This document shows, piece by piece, positions 33,969 to 42,461 of a stretch of 64,000 bases of DNA (position 1 is its first letter; each line of letters begins with the position of its first letter). The stretch is from Acinetobacter variabilis. Lineage in GTDB: Bacteria > Pseudomonadota > Gammaproteobacteria > Pseudomonadales > Moraxellaceae. The position numbers and the translations under genes were made by a program. The stretch is taken from positions 252,038 through 316,037 of the forward strand of contig NZ_KB850111.1 of NCBI RefSeq assembly GCF_000369625.1, in the 5' to 3' direction. Under the pieces are notes generated by a model. The model worked only from the letters and a program-made list of their open reading frames with translations. It was not told the DNA's origin and searched no databases.

Positions 33969-36191
33969 ATGCCAAATTCTGTTCCCGTTACTGCCCCTGT
34001 TTATCGTGTTCGTGTTGCAGTGCCGGTGCATCTGTTTGACTGTTTTGACTATAGCTTGAGTCAGGAACAATATCAGCAGGCAGAAGTGGGTGCCCGAGTC
34101 GCGGTTTCTTTTGGCCGGCAAAATCTGGTCGGCGTGATTACTGAAAAATTACCGCTAGATGCTCCGATTGATCCGAGCTTCAAACTGAAAGCCATCACCG
34201 AGCTCTTAGATGACCGTGCCATTATCAATTCCCAGGTTTTAAGTGTATTGACCTGGTCAGCACAGTATTACCAGTTTCCTATCGGGGAAGTGATCCAGAC
34301 TGCTTTGCCGACCTTATTGCGTCAGGGCAAACCTTATAACCTGCTGGCCCGAAACTGGAAATTGCTGGATCATGAGGCTGAAGCCAAGGTTCGCCGTTCC
34401 GAGAGGCAACAGGAAGCCTATCGGATTCTAAAACTGCATCCGGTGGGAACAACTGAGAATCTCTTAAATCTGGCCGGAATAGAAACAGCGACTTTAAAAG
34501 CGCTCGAAAAAAAAGGGATTTGCGAATGTGTCCTGGAAGCACAGGATTTTAGCCCGCAACCTGTACAACTGGCCCAGATGCCATTAACGGCCAATCCGGA
34601 ACAAAAACATGCGATTCAGCAAGTGCTGAAATACCGCAAGCAATATCAGGCCTTTTTACTCGATGGCCTGACTGGCAGCGGTAAAACTGAAGTCTATCTT
34701 CAGATCATGGAACAGGTACTGAAACAGGGCAAGCAGGTACTGGTACTGGTGCCTGAAATCGGACTGACGCCACAAACGATTAGCCGCTTTCAGTCCCGTT
34801 TCCATTGTCATATTGCCTTGCTTCACTCTGGCCTGAATGACAGTAAACGCTTACAAGCCTGGCAAGCCGCTGAAACCGGTAAAGCTTCCATTGTGCTTGG
34901 CACCCGTTCTGCGATTTATACACCGATGCCGAATCTGGGCCTGATCATTCTGGATGAAGAGCATGACCTGTCTTTTAAACAGCAGGAAGGCTTTCGCTAT
35001 CATGCCCGTGATGTGGCATTGTACCGGGGACATTTACAGCAATGTCCAGTACTCTTGGGTTCGGCAACACCCAGCATTGACAGTTATGCACTGGTGCAGC
35101 AAGGTAAAATGCAGGTACTGGAACTGAATCAACGCGCGGGTACAGCGCTGATGCCAAAAATCCATATTCTGGATTTAAAAGTCGCGCCAAAGCAGCATGG
35201 CATCAGCCTGCATCTGATTGAAGAAATCAAAAAACGCCTGGCCAAAAAAGAACAGGTGCTCATTTTTCTGAATCGTCGTGGTTATGCACCCGTATTGATC
35301 TGTGGCAGTTGTGGTTGGCAGGCGCAGTGTCCGAACTGTGATGCCAATTTCACTGTGCATCGGCAACCTTATCAGCATCTGCATTGTCATCACTGTGGCA
35401 CCATTCATCGTATGCCTGAACAATGCCCGCAATGTCAGCATCAGGAGCTGGCCACTTTAGGCATGGGCACTGGAAAAGTTGAAGAACATCTGAATGAGCT
35501 TTTTCCAGATTCTGAAGTGATCCGGGTCGATCGCGACTCGACCAGCCGGGTGGGTAGTTGGCAAAAGATCTATGACAAGATCCAGAAAAGTGAGCCTGCG
35601 ATTCTGCTCGGCACGCAGATGCTGGCCAAAGGCCATCATTTTCCTTATGTCACGCTGGTTGCAATTTTGGATATCGATTCTGGTCTGCTCAGTGTCGATT
35701 TCCGGGCCACAGAACGTACAGCACAATTGATCGTACAGGTCGCAGGTCGTGCAGGACGTGGGGAACATAAAGGGGATGTATATTTACAGACCCTAAGACC
35801 TGATCATGCGCTGCTGAATACCTTAGTCACTGAAAATTACCGCGCCTTTGCCAAGCAGACTTTGACCGAACGGCAAATCGCCCAGATGCCTCCTTTTCGT
35901 TATGCCGTGCTGATTCGCTGTGAATCCAAAGATCAGGCACAAAATACCGAATTCTTACAGAAACATGCTGCCCTGCTCAGGCAATATCCCGATCTGGTGC
36001 TGGACATCTGGGGTCCCATTCCTGCCCCGATGGAACGCAAGGCCGGACGCTATCAATCTCATATGGTGCTATTGTCCGCAGACCGTGCCCGTTTGCATTA
36101 TTATGTCCGTAGCTGGTGGCTAAACCTGTTACAGGATAAGCCATCCAATATGAAGCTGACACTGGATATCGATCCACAAGAACTCAGCTAA
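33969..36191 (+). CDS. priA: Primosomal replication restart helicase PriA
   Basis: 740 residues. An N-terminal 3'-DNA-binding domain begins YRVRVAVPVHLFDCFDY. The helicase core has Walker A DGLTGSGKTEVYL, Walker B ILDEEHD, and ATPSIDSY. The zinc region is complete: CGSCGWQAQCPNC and CHHCG with CPQCQH. Motifs V/VI lie in GTQMLAKGHHFPYV and QVAGRAGRG. PriA reloads the replisome at stalled forks and D-loops, working downstream of the RecBCD pathway also encoded in this window. Divergent from gspFG. Confidence 0.97.
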   Translation: MPNSVPVTAPVYRVRVAVPVHLFDCFDYSLSQEQYQQAEVGARVAVSFGRQNLVGVITEKLPLDAPIDPSFKLKAITELLDDRAIINSQVLSVLTWSAQYYQFPIGEVIQTALPTLLRQGKPYNLLARNWKLLDHEAEAKVRRSERQQEAYRILKLHPVGTTENLLNLAGIETATLKALEKKGICECVLEAQDFSPQPVQLAQMPLTANPEQKHAIQQVLKYRKQYQAFLLDGLTGSGKTEVYLQIMEQVLKQGKQVLVLVPEIGLTPQTISRFQSRFHCHIALLHSGLNDSKRLQAWQAAETGKASIVLGTRSAIYTPMPNLGLIILDEEHDLSFKQQEGFRYHARDVALYRGHLQQCPVLLGSATPSIDSYALVQQGKMQVLELNQRAGTALMPKIHILDLKVAPKQHGISLHLIEEIKKRLAKKEQVLIFLNRRGYAPVLICGSCGWQAQCPNCDANFTVHRQPYQHLHCHHCGTIHRMPEQCPQCQHQELATLGMGTGKVEEHLNELFPDSEVIRVDRDSTSRVGSWQKIYDKIQKSEPAILLGTQMLAKGHHFPYVTLVAILDIDSGLLSVDFRATERTAQLIVQVAGRAGRGEHKGDVYLQTLRPDHALLNTLVTENYRAFAKQTLTERQIAQMPPFRYAVLIRCESKDQAQNTEFLQKHAALLRQYPDLVLDIWGPIPAPMERKAGRYQSHMVLLSADRARLHYYVRSWWLNLLQDKPSNMKLTLDIDPQELS

Positions 36192-36264
36192 AATATTGAG
36201 ACCATCTTCATTTGATAAAGGCTCAACTTTAAGACTGGATGAAAATAAAATTTAAGGCGGAAAA

Positions 36265-38121
36265 ATGTCGATACTGTTACAAATAGCGCTGGTTCTGGCG
36301 ATTGCACTGTTAATGGTGCCACTGAGCCATAAACTCAGACTGCCAACAGTGCTGGGCTATTTACTGACAGGTTTAATCATTGGGCCGAGTGCCTTAGCGC
36401 TGATCTCTGCTCCTGAGGTGATGCAGACTTTTATTCAAATCAGCCTGTTAGCCCTGATGTTCTGGATTGGTCTGCAACTCAGACCACAACGAATTCTTCA
36501 GCTTGGGCAACCCCTGTGGTTTATGGCCATTTTACAGGTACTGAGCACGGCCCTGATTTTGAGCCTGCTGGCCTGGTTCTTTCTCGATCAGCATCTGGTT
36601 TCCAGCATTGTCATCGGACTGGCCGGCAGCCTCTCTGCCATGACGTTGGTGACCCAGTTTTTAAATAATCAGCAACAACTGGCGACCAGTTATGGTCAAT
36701 CCGCTTATGCCAACACCCTGATTCATGCACTGATTGCAATTCCTATCATTGCAGCGATTCCGCTTTTTGCTGGGGTCAGTTCAACAGAACATGGCATAGC
36801 TTATTTTGCTGCCATGATGGCTACCTTTACTGGCTTATTTCTATGTAACCGCTATTTCATGCAGCCGCTCTATCGCTGGATTGCCAAAAGTGGTCGTCAT
36901 GAATTGCATAGCATTGTTGCCATTGTCATTTTCCTGAGCTTACTAGTCCTGATGGATACGCTGGGATTGAATCTGTACCTCGCGGCATTATTTGCTGGCA
37001 TGTTACTGGCTGATTCTGATTTCCGGATTTCGGTCGAAAAGAGTCTGCAGCCTTTTAGCGGATTATTGATTGGGCTGGCTTTTATCAGCCTGGGCATGTC
37101 ATTGCAGTTTGCCGATATACTGACGCAACCCGTATTGATTATTGCCGGAACACTTTCGCTGATCCTGATTAAATTTGCGATTACCTTAGGATTGGCACGT
37201 TATTATCAACATAGCTGGCGCAACAGTACGCTACTCGCCGCCAGTGTGGCACAAAGTGGTGAGTTCGCTTTTCTGGCACTCATCATTGCACTTTCGCAGC
37301 AGATCATTACTCCAACCCTGCTCTCCCCATTGATGTGGATGGCAAGTTTATCCATGCTACTCACACCGGCATTTTACTGGTTATTACATAACCAGATTCT
37401 GCCACGACTGGATCGGCAAAATCATTTGGCAGCGACCTTTGACATTGAAAGCCTTCCACCAAATACTGCACCAATTTTATTAATCGGTTTTGGCCGTTTT
37501 GGCCAGATCATTACCCGTATTTTGCTGCAACAGCAACAAAAATTCAGTGTCATGGACAGCAATATCGAAGCAACTGAATTGCTCACCTCTTACGGTATTA
37601 CCTTCTATCAGGCCAATGCGACTGAGCCAGAGGCTTTAGCTCAGGCACATCTGGATACGGTTCAGCATGTGATTGTCGCCATTGATGATATTGAAGATTC
37701 ACTGCTGACCGTCCGGCATCTGCGATTAAATTATCCTGATATGTCTTTATGGGTACGGGCACGTGACCGGCATCATGTCCATCTACTTCAGGAGCTGGGC
37801 GTGGAACGAATCTGGCGAGAAACCTATGCTTCTGCACGAGAACTCAGTCAGTGTCTGCTAGGTCAGCTGAGCGGACTGTCTGAAGAGCAGGCGCAACAAA
37901 AGATCCATGAGTTTCATACTCACGATGAAAACCTGCTCAATCGTCAATTTCATCTGGATACGGAGAGCCCGTTTAATTCTGCAGGCTCAAGGAATACACT
38001 GGCAGAACTGGAGTATCTTTTTGCTCAGGATCAGCTAAAAAAAATACCAGAACAGGATACGGACACGCAACAGGACAACAACGCTTCAGGAATTGATGCC
38101 ATAAGAGATGATCTGGCATAA
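36265..38121 (+). CDS. CPA2 cation:proton antiporter with RCK domain (KefB/KefC-like)
   Basis: 618 residues: about 12 membrane helices forming the Na_H_Exchanger domain (VLGYLLTGLIIGPSAL, SGEFAFLALI), then a Rossmann RCK_N domain with LIGFGRFGQIITR (about residues 408-420). Such proteins export K+ under electrophile stress, gated by ligands on the RCK domain. No KefF/KefG ancillary flavoprotein gene is adjacent, so glutathione gating is not supported. The Gln/Asp-rich tail is divergent. GGCGG lies before the ATG. Confidence 0.88.
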   Translation: MSILLQIALVLAIALLMVPLSHKLRLPTVLGYLLTGLIIGPSALALISAPEVMQTFIQISLLALMFWIGLQLRPQRILQLGQPLWFMAILQVLSTALILSLLAWFFLDQHLVSSIVIGLAGSLSAMTLVTQFLNNQQQLATSYGQSAYANTLIHALIAIPIIAAIPLFAGVSSTEHGIAYFAAMMATFTGLFLCNRYFMQPLYRWIAKSGRHELHSIVAIVIFLSLLVLMDTLGLNLYLAALFAGMLLADSDFRISVEKSLQPFSGLLIGLAFISLGMSLQFADILTQPVLIIAGTLSLILIKFAITLGLARYYQHSWRNSTLLAASVAQSGEFAFLALIIALSQQIITPTLLSPLMWMASLSMLLTPAFYWLLHNQILPRLDRQNHLAATFDIESLPPNTAPILLIGFGRFGQIITRILLQQQQKFSVMDSNIEATELLTSYGITFYQANATEPEALAQAHLDTVQHVIVAIDDIEDSLLTVRHLRLNYPDMSLWVRARDRHHVHLLQELGVERIWRETYASARELSQCLLGQLSGLSEEQAQQKIHEFHTHDENLLNRQFHLDTESPFNSAGSRNTLAELEYLFAQDQLKKIPEQDTDTQQDNNASGIDAIRDDLA

Positions 38122-38171
38122 CTTGTGTTTTACAATAATGCCACCATTAAAGCAGGGTTATGGAGAATTTT

Positions 38172-39047
38172 ATGTCTGATTTACGCCAACGCTTTTTTAT
38201 TGAAGATAGCCCTGTTCGTGGTGAAGTGGTGCATCTTGAAGAAGCTTTACAAACAATTTTGGCCCAGCGTGACTATGCGCCTGCAGTAAAAATCCTGTTA
38301 GGTGAAATGCTGAGCGCCACTGCACTATTGGCCAGCACCCTGAAAATTAAAGGGCGTATCAGCCTGCAAATTCAGGCTTCAGGCACATTTAAATGGGCAA
38401 TGGCTGAATGTAACCATCGCGGTGAAGTACGTGCACTGGCGGATTACGAAGAAGATCCACACTTTCAGGCAGCAGAAGATAGCAGCACAGTTTTAAAATC
38501 ACTGACTAATCCAGTGCTGTTTATCAATATCGAGCCTGAATTTGGTGAGCGTTATCAGGGTATTGTTCCGCTTGATCAGGAAAATCTGGCTGGCTGTCTA
38601 ATGCAATATTATGACCTGTCTGCCCAGATTCCGACACGTATCGTGCTGGCCAGTGACAACAACCGTGCAGGTGGTTTGCTGATTCAATTGCTACCGCGTA
38701 ACAGTGAAGAAGAACAACGCCGTGTCGATGAAGACTTATGGCCACGTCTGACCATGCTGACTGAAACATTAAAAACAGAAGAACTGGTCACTCTGGAGGC
38801 CAATGAAATTCTCTATCGTTTATATAACGAAGAAGAAGTGCGCTTACCAGAAGTAGAACATTTGCAGTTTGGCTGTACCTGTTCTAAAGAACGTTGTGCG
38901 ATTGCCTTACAGCAGATTGGTGTAGAATCGGTTCGTGAAACTTTAGAATTCCAGAATCCAATTGAGATGGACTGTCAGTTCTGTAATAGCCGTTATATTT
39001 TTACGGCTGAAGAAGCTTTGAGCCTGTTTGGTGAACACCTCAGTTAA
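38172..39047 (+). CDS. hslO: Redox-regulated chaperone Hsp33
   Basis: 291 residues from the ATG at 38172, which has GGAG 8 bp upstream; a second in-frame ATG at 38160 would add four residues. The C-terminal zinc switch is intact: CTCSKERC and CQFCNSRY (C-x-C and C-x2-C). Oxidation releases zinc and activates the holdase. An N-terminal dimer/substrate domain precedes it (FFIEDSPVRGEVVHLEEA). A terminator follows 20 bp after the stop. Confidence 0.95.
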   Translation: MSDLRQRFFIEDSPVRGEVVHLEEALQTILAQRDYAPAVKILLGEMLSATALLASTLKIKGRISLQIQASGTFKWAMAECNHRGEVRALADYEEDPHFQAAEDSSTVLKSLTNPVLFINIEPEFGERYQGIVPLDQENLAGCLMQYYDLSAQIPTRIVLASDNNRAGGLLIQLLPRNSEEEQRRVDEDLWPRLTMLTETLKTEELVTLEANEILYRLYNEEEVRLPEVEHLQFGCTCSKERCAIALQQIGVESVRETLEFQNPIEMDCQFCNSRYIFTAEEALSLFGEHLS

Positions 39048-39066
39048 TAACCTCCCCTGTTCGGCT

Positions 39067-39098
39067 CAAAAAAGCACTCAATATTGAGTGCTTTTTTC
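39067..39098 (+). terminator. hslO terminator
   Basis: AAAAAAGCACTCAAT/ATTGAGTGCTTTTTT stem-loop with T-run. Confidence 0.9.
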
Positions 39099-39261
39099 AT
39101 TTTATATTTTCATAAAATATTGACCAAAATTTCTCATATAAAAAGACAAATGTACTTAATTTCAAGCTTGCCACATGATTAAAATTTGCACACCGATAGA
39201 ATCAGAAGATCAACGGTATTTTCAAAGTAAAAAAATCAAAAAAATAAGTGGAAGATTTTAA

Positions 39262-39711
39262 ATGAAATTTCGATATTTAATGGGTGTGATGTTATGTGCT
39301 GTGCAGAGCTTCAGCTATGCAGCCGAAATCACGGGGACATGGAAAGCCATTGATGACAAAACAGGCTATGCACGTGCTGATGTTGAAATCAGTAAACTCA
39401 ATGATGGTACTTATCAGGGTAAAGTCGTTCGTATCCATGCTATTCCAAATCGTCCTGCACATACCCATTGCTCTAAATGTAAGGGGGCACTGAAAGACGT
39501 ACCTATTCTGGGTCTATCTGTCTTATCAGGTCTAAAACCAAATCCAGAAAAGAAAAATGAATTCATTAATGGTTCAATTCTCGATCCACTAACCGGCAAT
39601 ATCTATAAAAGTAAGGCAACGCTGAATTCCCGAGGCAATGTGCTAACGCTTCGTGGCTATGTAGGTACACCCATGCTCGGACGTACAGTGTCTTGGGTGA
39701 AAGTCGAGTAA
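39262..39711 (+). CDS. DUF2147 secreted protein, copy 1
   Basis: 149 residues: a signal peptide ending SYA-A (about residue 20), then the DUF2147 beta-barrel with GTWKAIDDKTGYARADVEI and a C-x2-C pair (Cys70, Cys73) in HCSKCKGALKD. It continues with GLSVLSGL, ILDPLTGNIYKSKATL and LTLRGYVGTPMLGRTVSW. DUF2147 proteins are small periplasmic lipocalin-like proteins of unknown function. First of three tandem paralogues; only weak inverted repeats follow it. Confidence 0.88.
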   Translation: MKFRYLMGVMLCAVQSFSYAAEITGTWKAIDDKTGYARADVEISKLNDGTYQGKVVRIHAIPNRPAHTHCSKCKGALKDVPILGLSVLSGLKPNPEKKNEFINGSILDPLTGNIYKSKATLNSRGNVLTLRGYVGTPMLGRTVSWVKVE

Positions 39712-39740
39712 ATCTCATGTTTTTATAAATTCTCATCTGT

Positions 39741-39775
39741 AAGCTGTCTGACCAGATCAAAGGCTTGGACAGCTT
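39741..39775. other. Inverted repeat after DUF2147 copy 1
   Basis: A perfect 8-bp repeat AAGCTGTC/GACAGCTT with a 19-nt loop and no T-run. It could be a weak terminator or RNA-processing site. Confidence 0.3.
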
Positions 39776-39989
39776 AAAATCATTATCTTTATCTCACTCC
39801 TTATCACAAAAATATTCACCCACCCTCATCAGGATGAATGAACGTAAATTTTAACTCATATTCATTTTTCTTAATTTAATGTGATTATTGACTGGTATTT
39901 AGTGTATTTTTCACGCTATATTAATCCCATAATTTTTTTATGCCTTTAAGAAATTAAATATATTTTCAATAACATGGGGTAATGTGGCA

Positions 39990-40451
39990 ATGAGATTCAA
40001 ACTGCTTTGTTCTATCATTCTTACAGCAGCAAGCACCATCAGTCTATCTGCTTTCGCCAACAGTGACCCATTACTTGGCCACTGGAAAACCATTGATGAC
40101 CGTACCGGTTATTCCCTGGCAGATGTGGTGATTAGTAAGGATGCTCAGGATCGCTATATTGCCAAAATTGTGCATGTCCGTGAGATTCCAGGGGCAGCTC
40201 GACAGCAAACTTGCACCCTATGCAAAGGTGCATTGAAAGATCAACCGCTCATCGGACTCACAATGCTTAAGGGACTGAGTAGTCATCCCGACCATAGCAA
40301 TGAATTTATTAACGGCACTCTGCTCGACCCGGTTTCTGGACAGCTTTATCAGGCCCGTGCCCGCCTGAAAAATAATGGCAGGCATCTCGTCATTCATAGC
40401 CGTGCTGAAGGTGCACCGGTCGGACGCAATATGACCTGGATTAAAAACTAG
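39990..40451 (+). CDS. DUF2147 secreted protein, copy 2
   Basis: 153 residues from the ATG at 39990 (a GTG two codons earlier at 39984 is also possible). Signal peptide ends AFA-N (about residue 23), followed by GHWKTIDDRTGYSLADVVI, the C-x2-C pair (Cys75, Cys78) in CTLCKGALKD, GLTMLKGL and LLDPVSGQLYQARARL. The most divergent of the three at its C-terminus (HSRAEGAPVGRNMTW). A strong terminator follows. Confidence 0.87.
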   Translation: MRFKLLCSIILTAASTISLSAFANSDPLLGHWKTIDDRTGYSLADVVISKDAQDRYIAKIVHVREIPGAARQQTCTLCKGALKDQPLIGLTMLKGLSSHPDHSNEFINGTLLDPVSGQLYQARARLKNNGRHLVIHSRAEGAPVGRNMTWIKN

Positions 40452-40472
40452 TTTCGAATTCAGATTATTAAG

Positions 40473-40500
40473 AAAAGCTCCTTAGGAGCTTTTTTATTTT
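40473..40500 (+). terminator. Terminator of DUF2147 copy 2
   Basis: AAAAGCTCCT/AGGAGCTTTT stem with T-run. Confidence 0.88.
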
Positions 40501-40564
40501 TAGGTCATGTGATAATTCACATGAATTTATTAATTTTATGCCAATCTCATCACATTTTACGCTA

Positions 40565-40593
40565 TTGATTTTGTTACATTTTATGAATAAATT
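40565..40593 (+). promoter_or_regulatory. Probable promoter of DUF2147 copy 3
   Basis: TTGATT, 17 bp, TAAATT, about 47 bp upstream of the ATG and just after the copy 2 terminator. Confidence 0.45.
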
Positions 40594-40639
40594 AGAGTAA
40601 TAAATCTAATACGAATAATCATTGATCAACAGGCATGTT

Positions 40640-41101
40640 ATGAAGAAAATTTTAAGTCGCTTAATGATGGGGATCACATTGGCAACAGTAGCAGGTTTAA
40701 GCCTTGCTTCTGAAGATCCACTACTGGGGAAATGGAAGACTATCGATGATCAATCCGGTTATTCTCGTGCTGATGTCGAAATCCGCAAAAAACCAGATGG
40801 TAGCTATGAGGGAATTATCGTAGAAACCCGCAGCCTGCCAGGTGCAGAAAAACTGGGAATCTGTAGCAAATGTCCAGGACAGCTTAAGAATAAACCATTT
40901 ATTGGCTTGCCATTTATCTGGGATTTTAAGGCAGACCCAAAAAAACCTCGCGAATTCCATGATGGCAAGGTACTTGATCCAATCAGCGGTAAAGTTTACA
41001 AAGGTAAAGCACGTTTAAGCGCCAATGGCAAACGCCTGACCCTGCGTGGTTATGTAGGCGTTTCGGTTATCGGACGCAGTGTTACCTGGATAAAATACTA
41101 A
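40640..41101 (+). CDS. DUF2147 secreted protein, copy 3
   Basis: 153 residues from the ATG at 40640 (AGG upstream). Signal peptide to about residue 24 (SLAS-E), then GKWKTIDDQSGYSRADVEI, the C-x2-C pair (Cys75, Cys78) in CSKCPGQLKN, VLDPISGKVYKGKARL and LTLRGYVGVSVIGRSVTW. Its C-terminal phrase is nearly identical to copy 1, so copies 1 and 3 look closest there, while the spacing before the Cys pair matches copy 2. Confidence 0.88.
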   Translation: MKKILSRLMMGITLATVAGLSLASEDPLLGKWKTIDDQSGYSRADVEIRKKPDGSYEGIIVETRSLPGAEKLGICSKCPGQLKNKPFIGLPFIWDFKADPKKPREFHDGKVLDPISGKVYKGKARLSANGKRLTLRGYVGVSVIGRSVTWIKY

Positions 41102-41117
41102 TTTTTTTCAGTTTTCC

Positions 41118-41142
41118 ATGCCCCTGTTTCAGGGGCTTTTTT
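41118..41142 (+). terminator. Terminator of DUF2147 copy 3
   Basis: GCCCCTG/CAGGGGC stem with T-run. Confidence 0.88.
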
Positions 41143-41612
41143 AATGGTTATGATTTGAAACAATTAAGTACAAATAAAAACTGTTTCCCTTAGCCCAAAC
41201 TCATAATAATGAATCGAAGACGGTTATTTTTTATTCACACAATGATCTATCTTCAGCTGCAATTCAATCTGCTACGGACTCTGGAACAGAGTATCCATGC
41301 AACATGTATTCCTCAATTGATAGGCATGGGTAAATGTGTGTTGCAAACAACGGATGGTTTGCAAATGACAGATAAAACTATAAAAACAGATGCCCGCCTA
41401 GATCTTTGTTTCCCTGCTCAGACTGAGCTGTTCAGGTTCAAGCAGGATTTCCATAGGATAAGAGTTCCTCTTCTAGGTAGGATGCTGGTTCAAATAGCAT
41501 CCCATACCGTTAGGGCACAGCGCAGCGGCCATAAAATATTATGGCATTCCCCTACTTCAGGACGACCTTCCTTTCTGAATGTCTCAAGCCTGGCTGTTTA
41601 AGGAGTAGAGCT
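41143..41612 (+). other. Hairpin-rich 470-bp intergenic region, possible structured leader or small RNA
   Basis: No convincing gene: the only long frame (41209-41601) has no ribosome site and reads like chance sequence. Four perfect inverted repeats are present: TTGCAAAC/GTTTGCAA (41341-41364), GCTCA/TGAGC (41416-41428), GGATGCT/AGCATCC (41480-41502) and GCCATAA/TTATGGC (41528-41545). Between and beside them GGA recurs (CAGGAT, AGGATA, TAGGAT, CAGGAC, AAGGAG). This suggests a long structured 5' leader of the CbpM-like gene or a separate RNA. I match it to no known riboswitch. Confidence 0.4.
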
Positions 41613-41942
41613 ATGACTACAATTCAATATAGAGAAAACTTTTCCAACGGTTATATCCCCTCTGAAATCATGGATGATCGTACCTTTGATTTGTTCCACT
41701 TTTCTGAAGCATGTGGCCAAAGTCCGGAATGGGTGATGCAACTCATTGAACATGGAATTTTGCCGAACCGTTCTAAAACGCATCCTGGTACCTTCCTCGG
41801 GGAAGATATTACTCGAGCACAACGGGCTTACCGTTTGCAGCGTGATTTTGATGCTTCCTTTAGTGCCGTTGCCATGATGCTGGATCTCATTGATGAAGTG
41901 CAGGAATTACGTCGCGAGGTGAAACATCTGCATTTCAAGTAA
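41613..41942 (+). CDS. CbpM-like chaperone-modulator / MerR_2 family protein
   Basis: 109 residues. The DNA-binding-like first half includes FDLFHFSEACGQSPEWVMQLIEHGIL. The second half has ITRAQRAYRLQRDFDASFSAVAMMLDLIDEVQELRREV, the helical pattern of CbpM, which inhibits the DnaJ-like co-chaperone CbpA in E. coli. The start is the ATG at 41613 with a strong AAGGAG; the frame is open 72 bp further but without conserved residues. No cbpA/dnaJ gene is adjacent, so the partner is unknown. Confidence 0.8.
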   Translation: MTTIQYRENFSNGYIPSEIMDDRTFDLFHFSEACGQSPEWVMQLIEHGILPNRSKTHPGTFLGEDITRAQRAYRLQRDFDASFSAVAMMLDLIDEVQELRREVKHLHFK

Positions 41943-42071
41943 TGTCTTTTAATGTCCGGTCTGCTTGAGTTAAATCAATGCGGACTAGGGCATATTTTGC
42001 TTTTTTCTTTTATTTTTTGAGTGATAAATATCCCTATGAAAACCAAAGACTGCAATAAAAAGATCAAATAT

Positions 42072-42299
42072 ATGTTCCCAGAATACCGTGATTTAATTGT
42101 GCAATTACGTGAGGAAAATCCGTACTTTGCCCGACTGTTTGAGGAACATAGTGAATTGGACAAACAGATTAGCCAGCTTGAACTCGATCCAGTCAATCAT
42201 ATCAATGATGATATCGATGCGATTAAACGCAAAAAACTGAAATTAAAAGACGAGATTTATCGCATGTTAAAAAATTCTGAAGCCGATCCGCTTACCTGA
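42072..42299 (+). CDS. YdcH-family (DUF465) small helical protein
   Basis: 75 residues starting MFPEYRDLIVQLREENPYF, which matches the conserved YdcH N-terminus; the rest is a helical hairpin (HSELDKQISQLE, then RKKLKLKDEIYRML). The start is chosen by that similarity. In-frame starts at 42036 (ATG) and 42021 (GTG) would add 12-17 residues, and none has a good ribosome site. Function unknown. Confidence 0.78.
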   Translation: MFPEYRDLIVQLREENPYFARLFEEHSELDKQISQLELDPVNHINDDIDAIKRKKLKLKDEIYRMLKNSEADPLT

Positions 42300-42412
42300 A
42301 TGAGAACAGCTTTCTCAACCAAGAGTGTTTCAATACAAGGCTTAATCATCCGTTTTACTTAAAATGTGATTATTAAATGATCTTGGCTCTTAAATAAAGA
42401 ATCTGTCCAAAT

Positions 42413-42441
42413 AAAAAAGCCCGCATGATGCGGGCTTTTTC
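42413..42441. terminator. Bidirectional terminator, ends pnp
   Basis: AAAAAAGCCCGCAT/ATGCGGGCTTTTT stem, with a run of As on the pnp-distal side that becomes a T-run in the minus-strand pnp transcript. Confidence 0.9.
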
Positions 42442-42461
42442 AGACTTAAAAAGTCATCGAA

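Noticed and set aside
41480..41502. T-arm-like sequence GGTTCAAAT, possible tRNA
   Set aside because: No acceptor, D or anticodon stems can be built around it.
41209..41601. 130-residue plus-strand frame
   Set aside because: No ribosome site, unlikely amino-acid makeup, and it spans several perfect hairpins; a structured leader or RNA is more likely.
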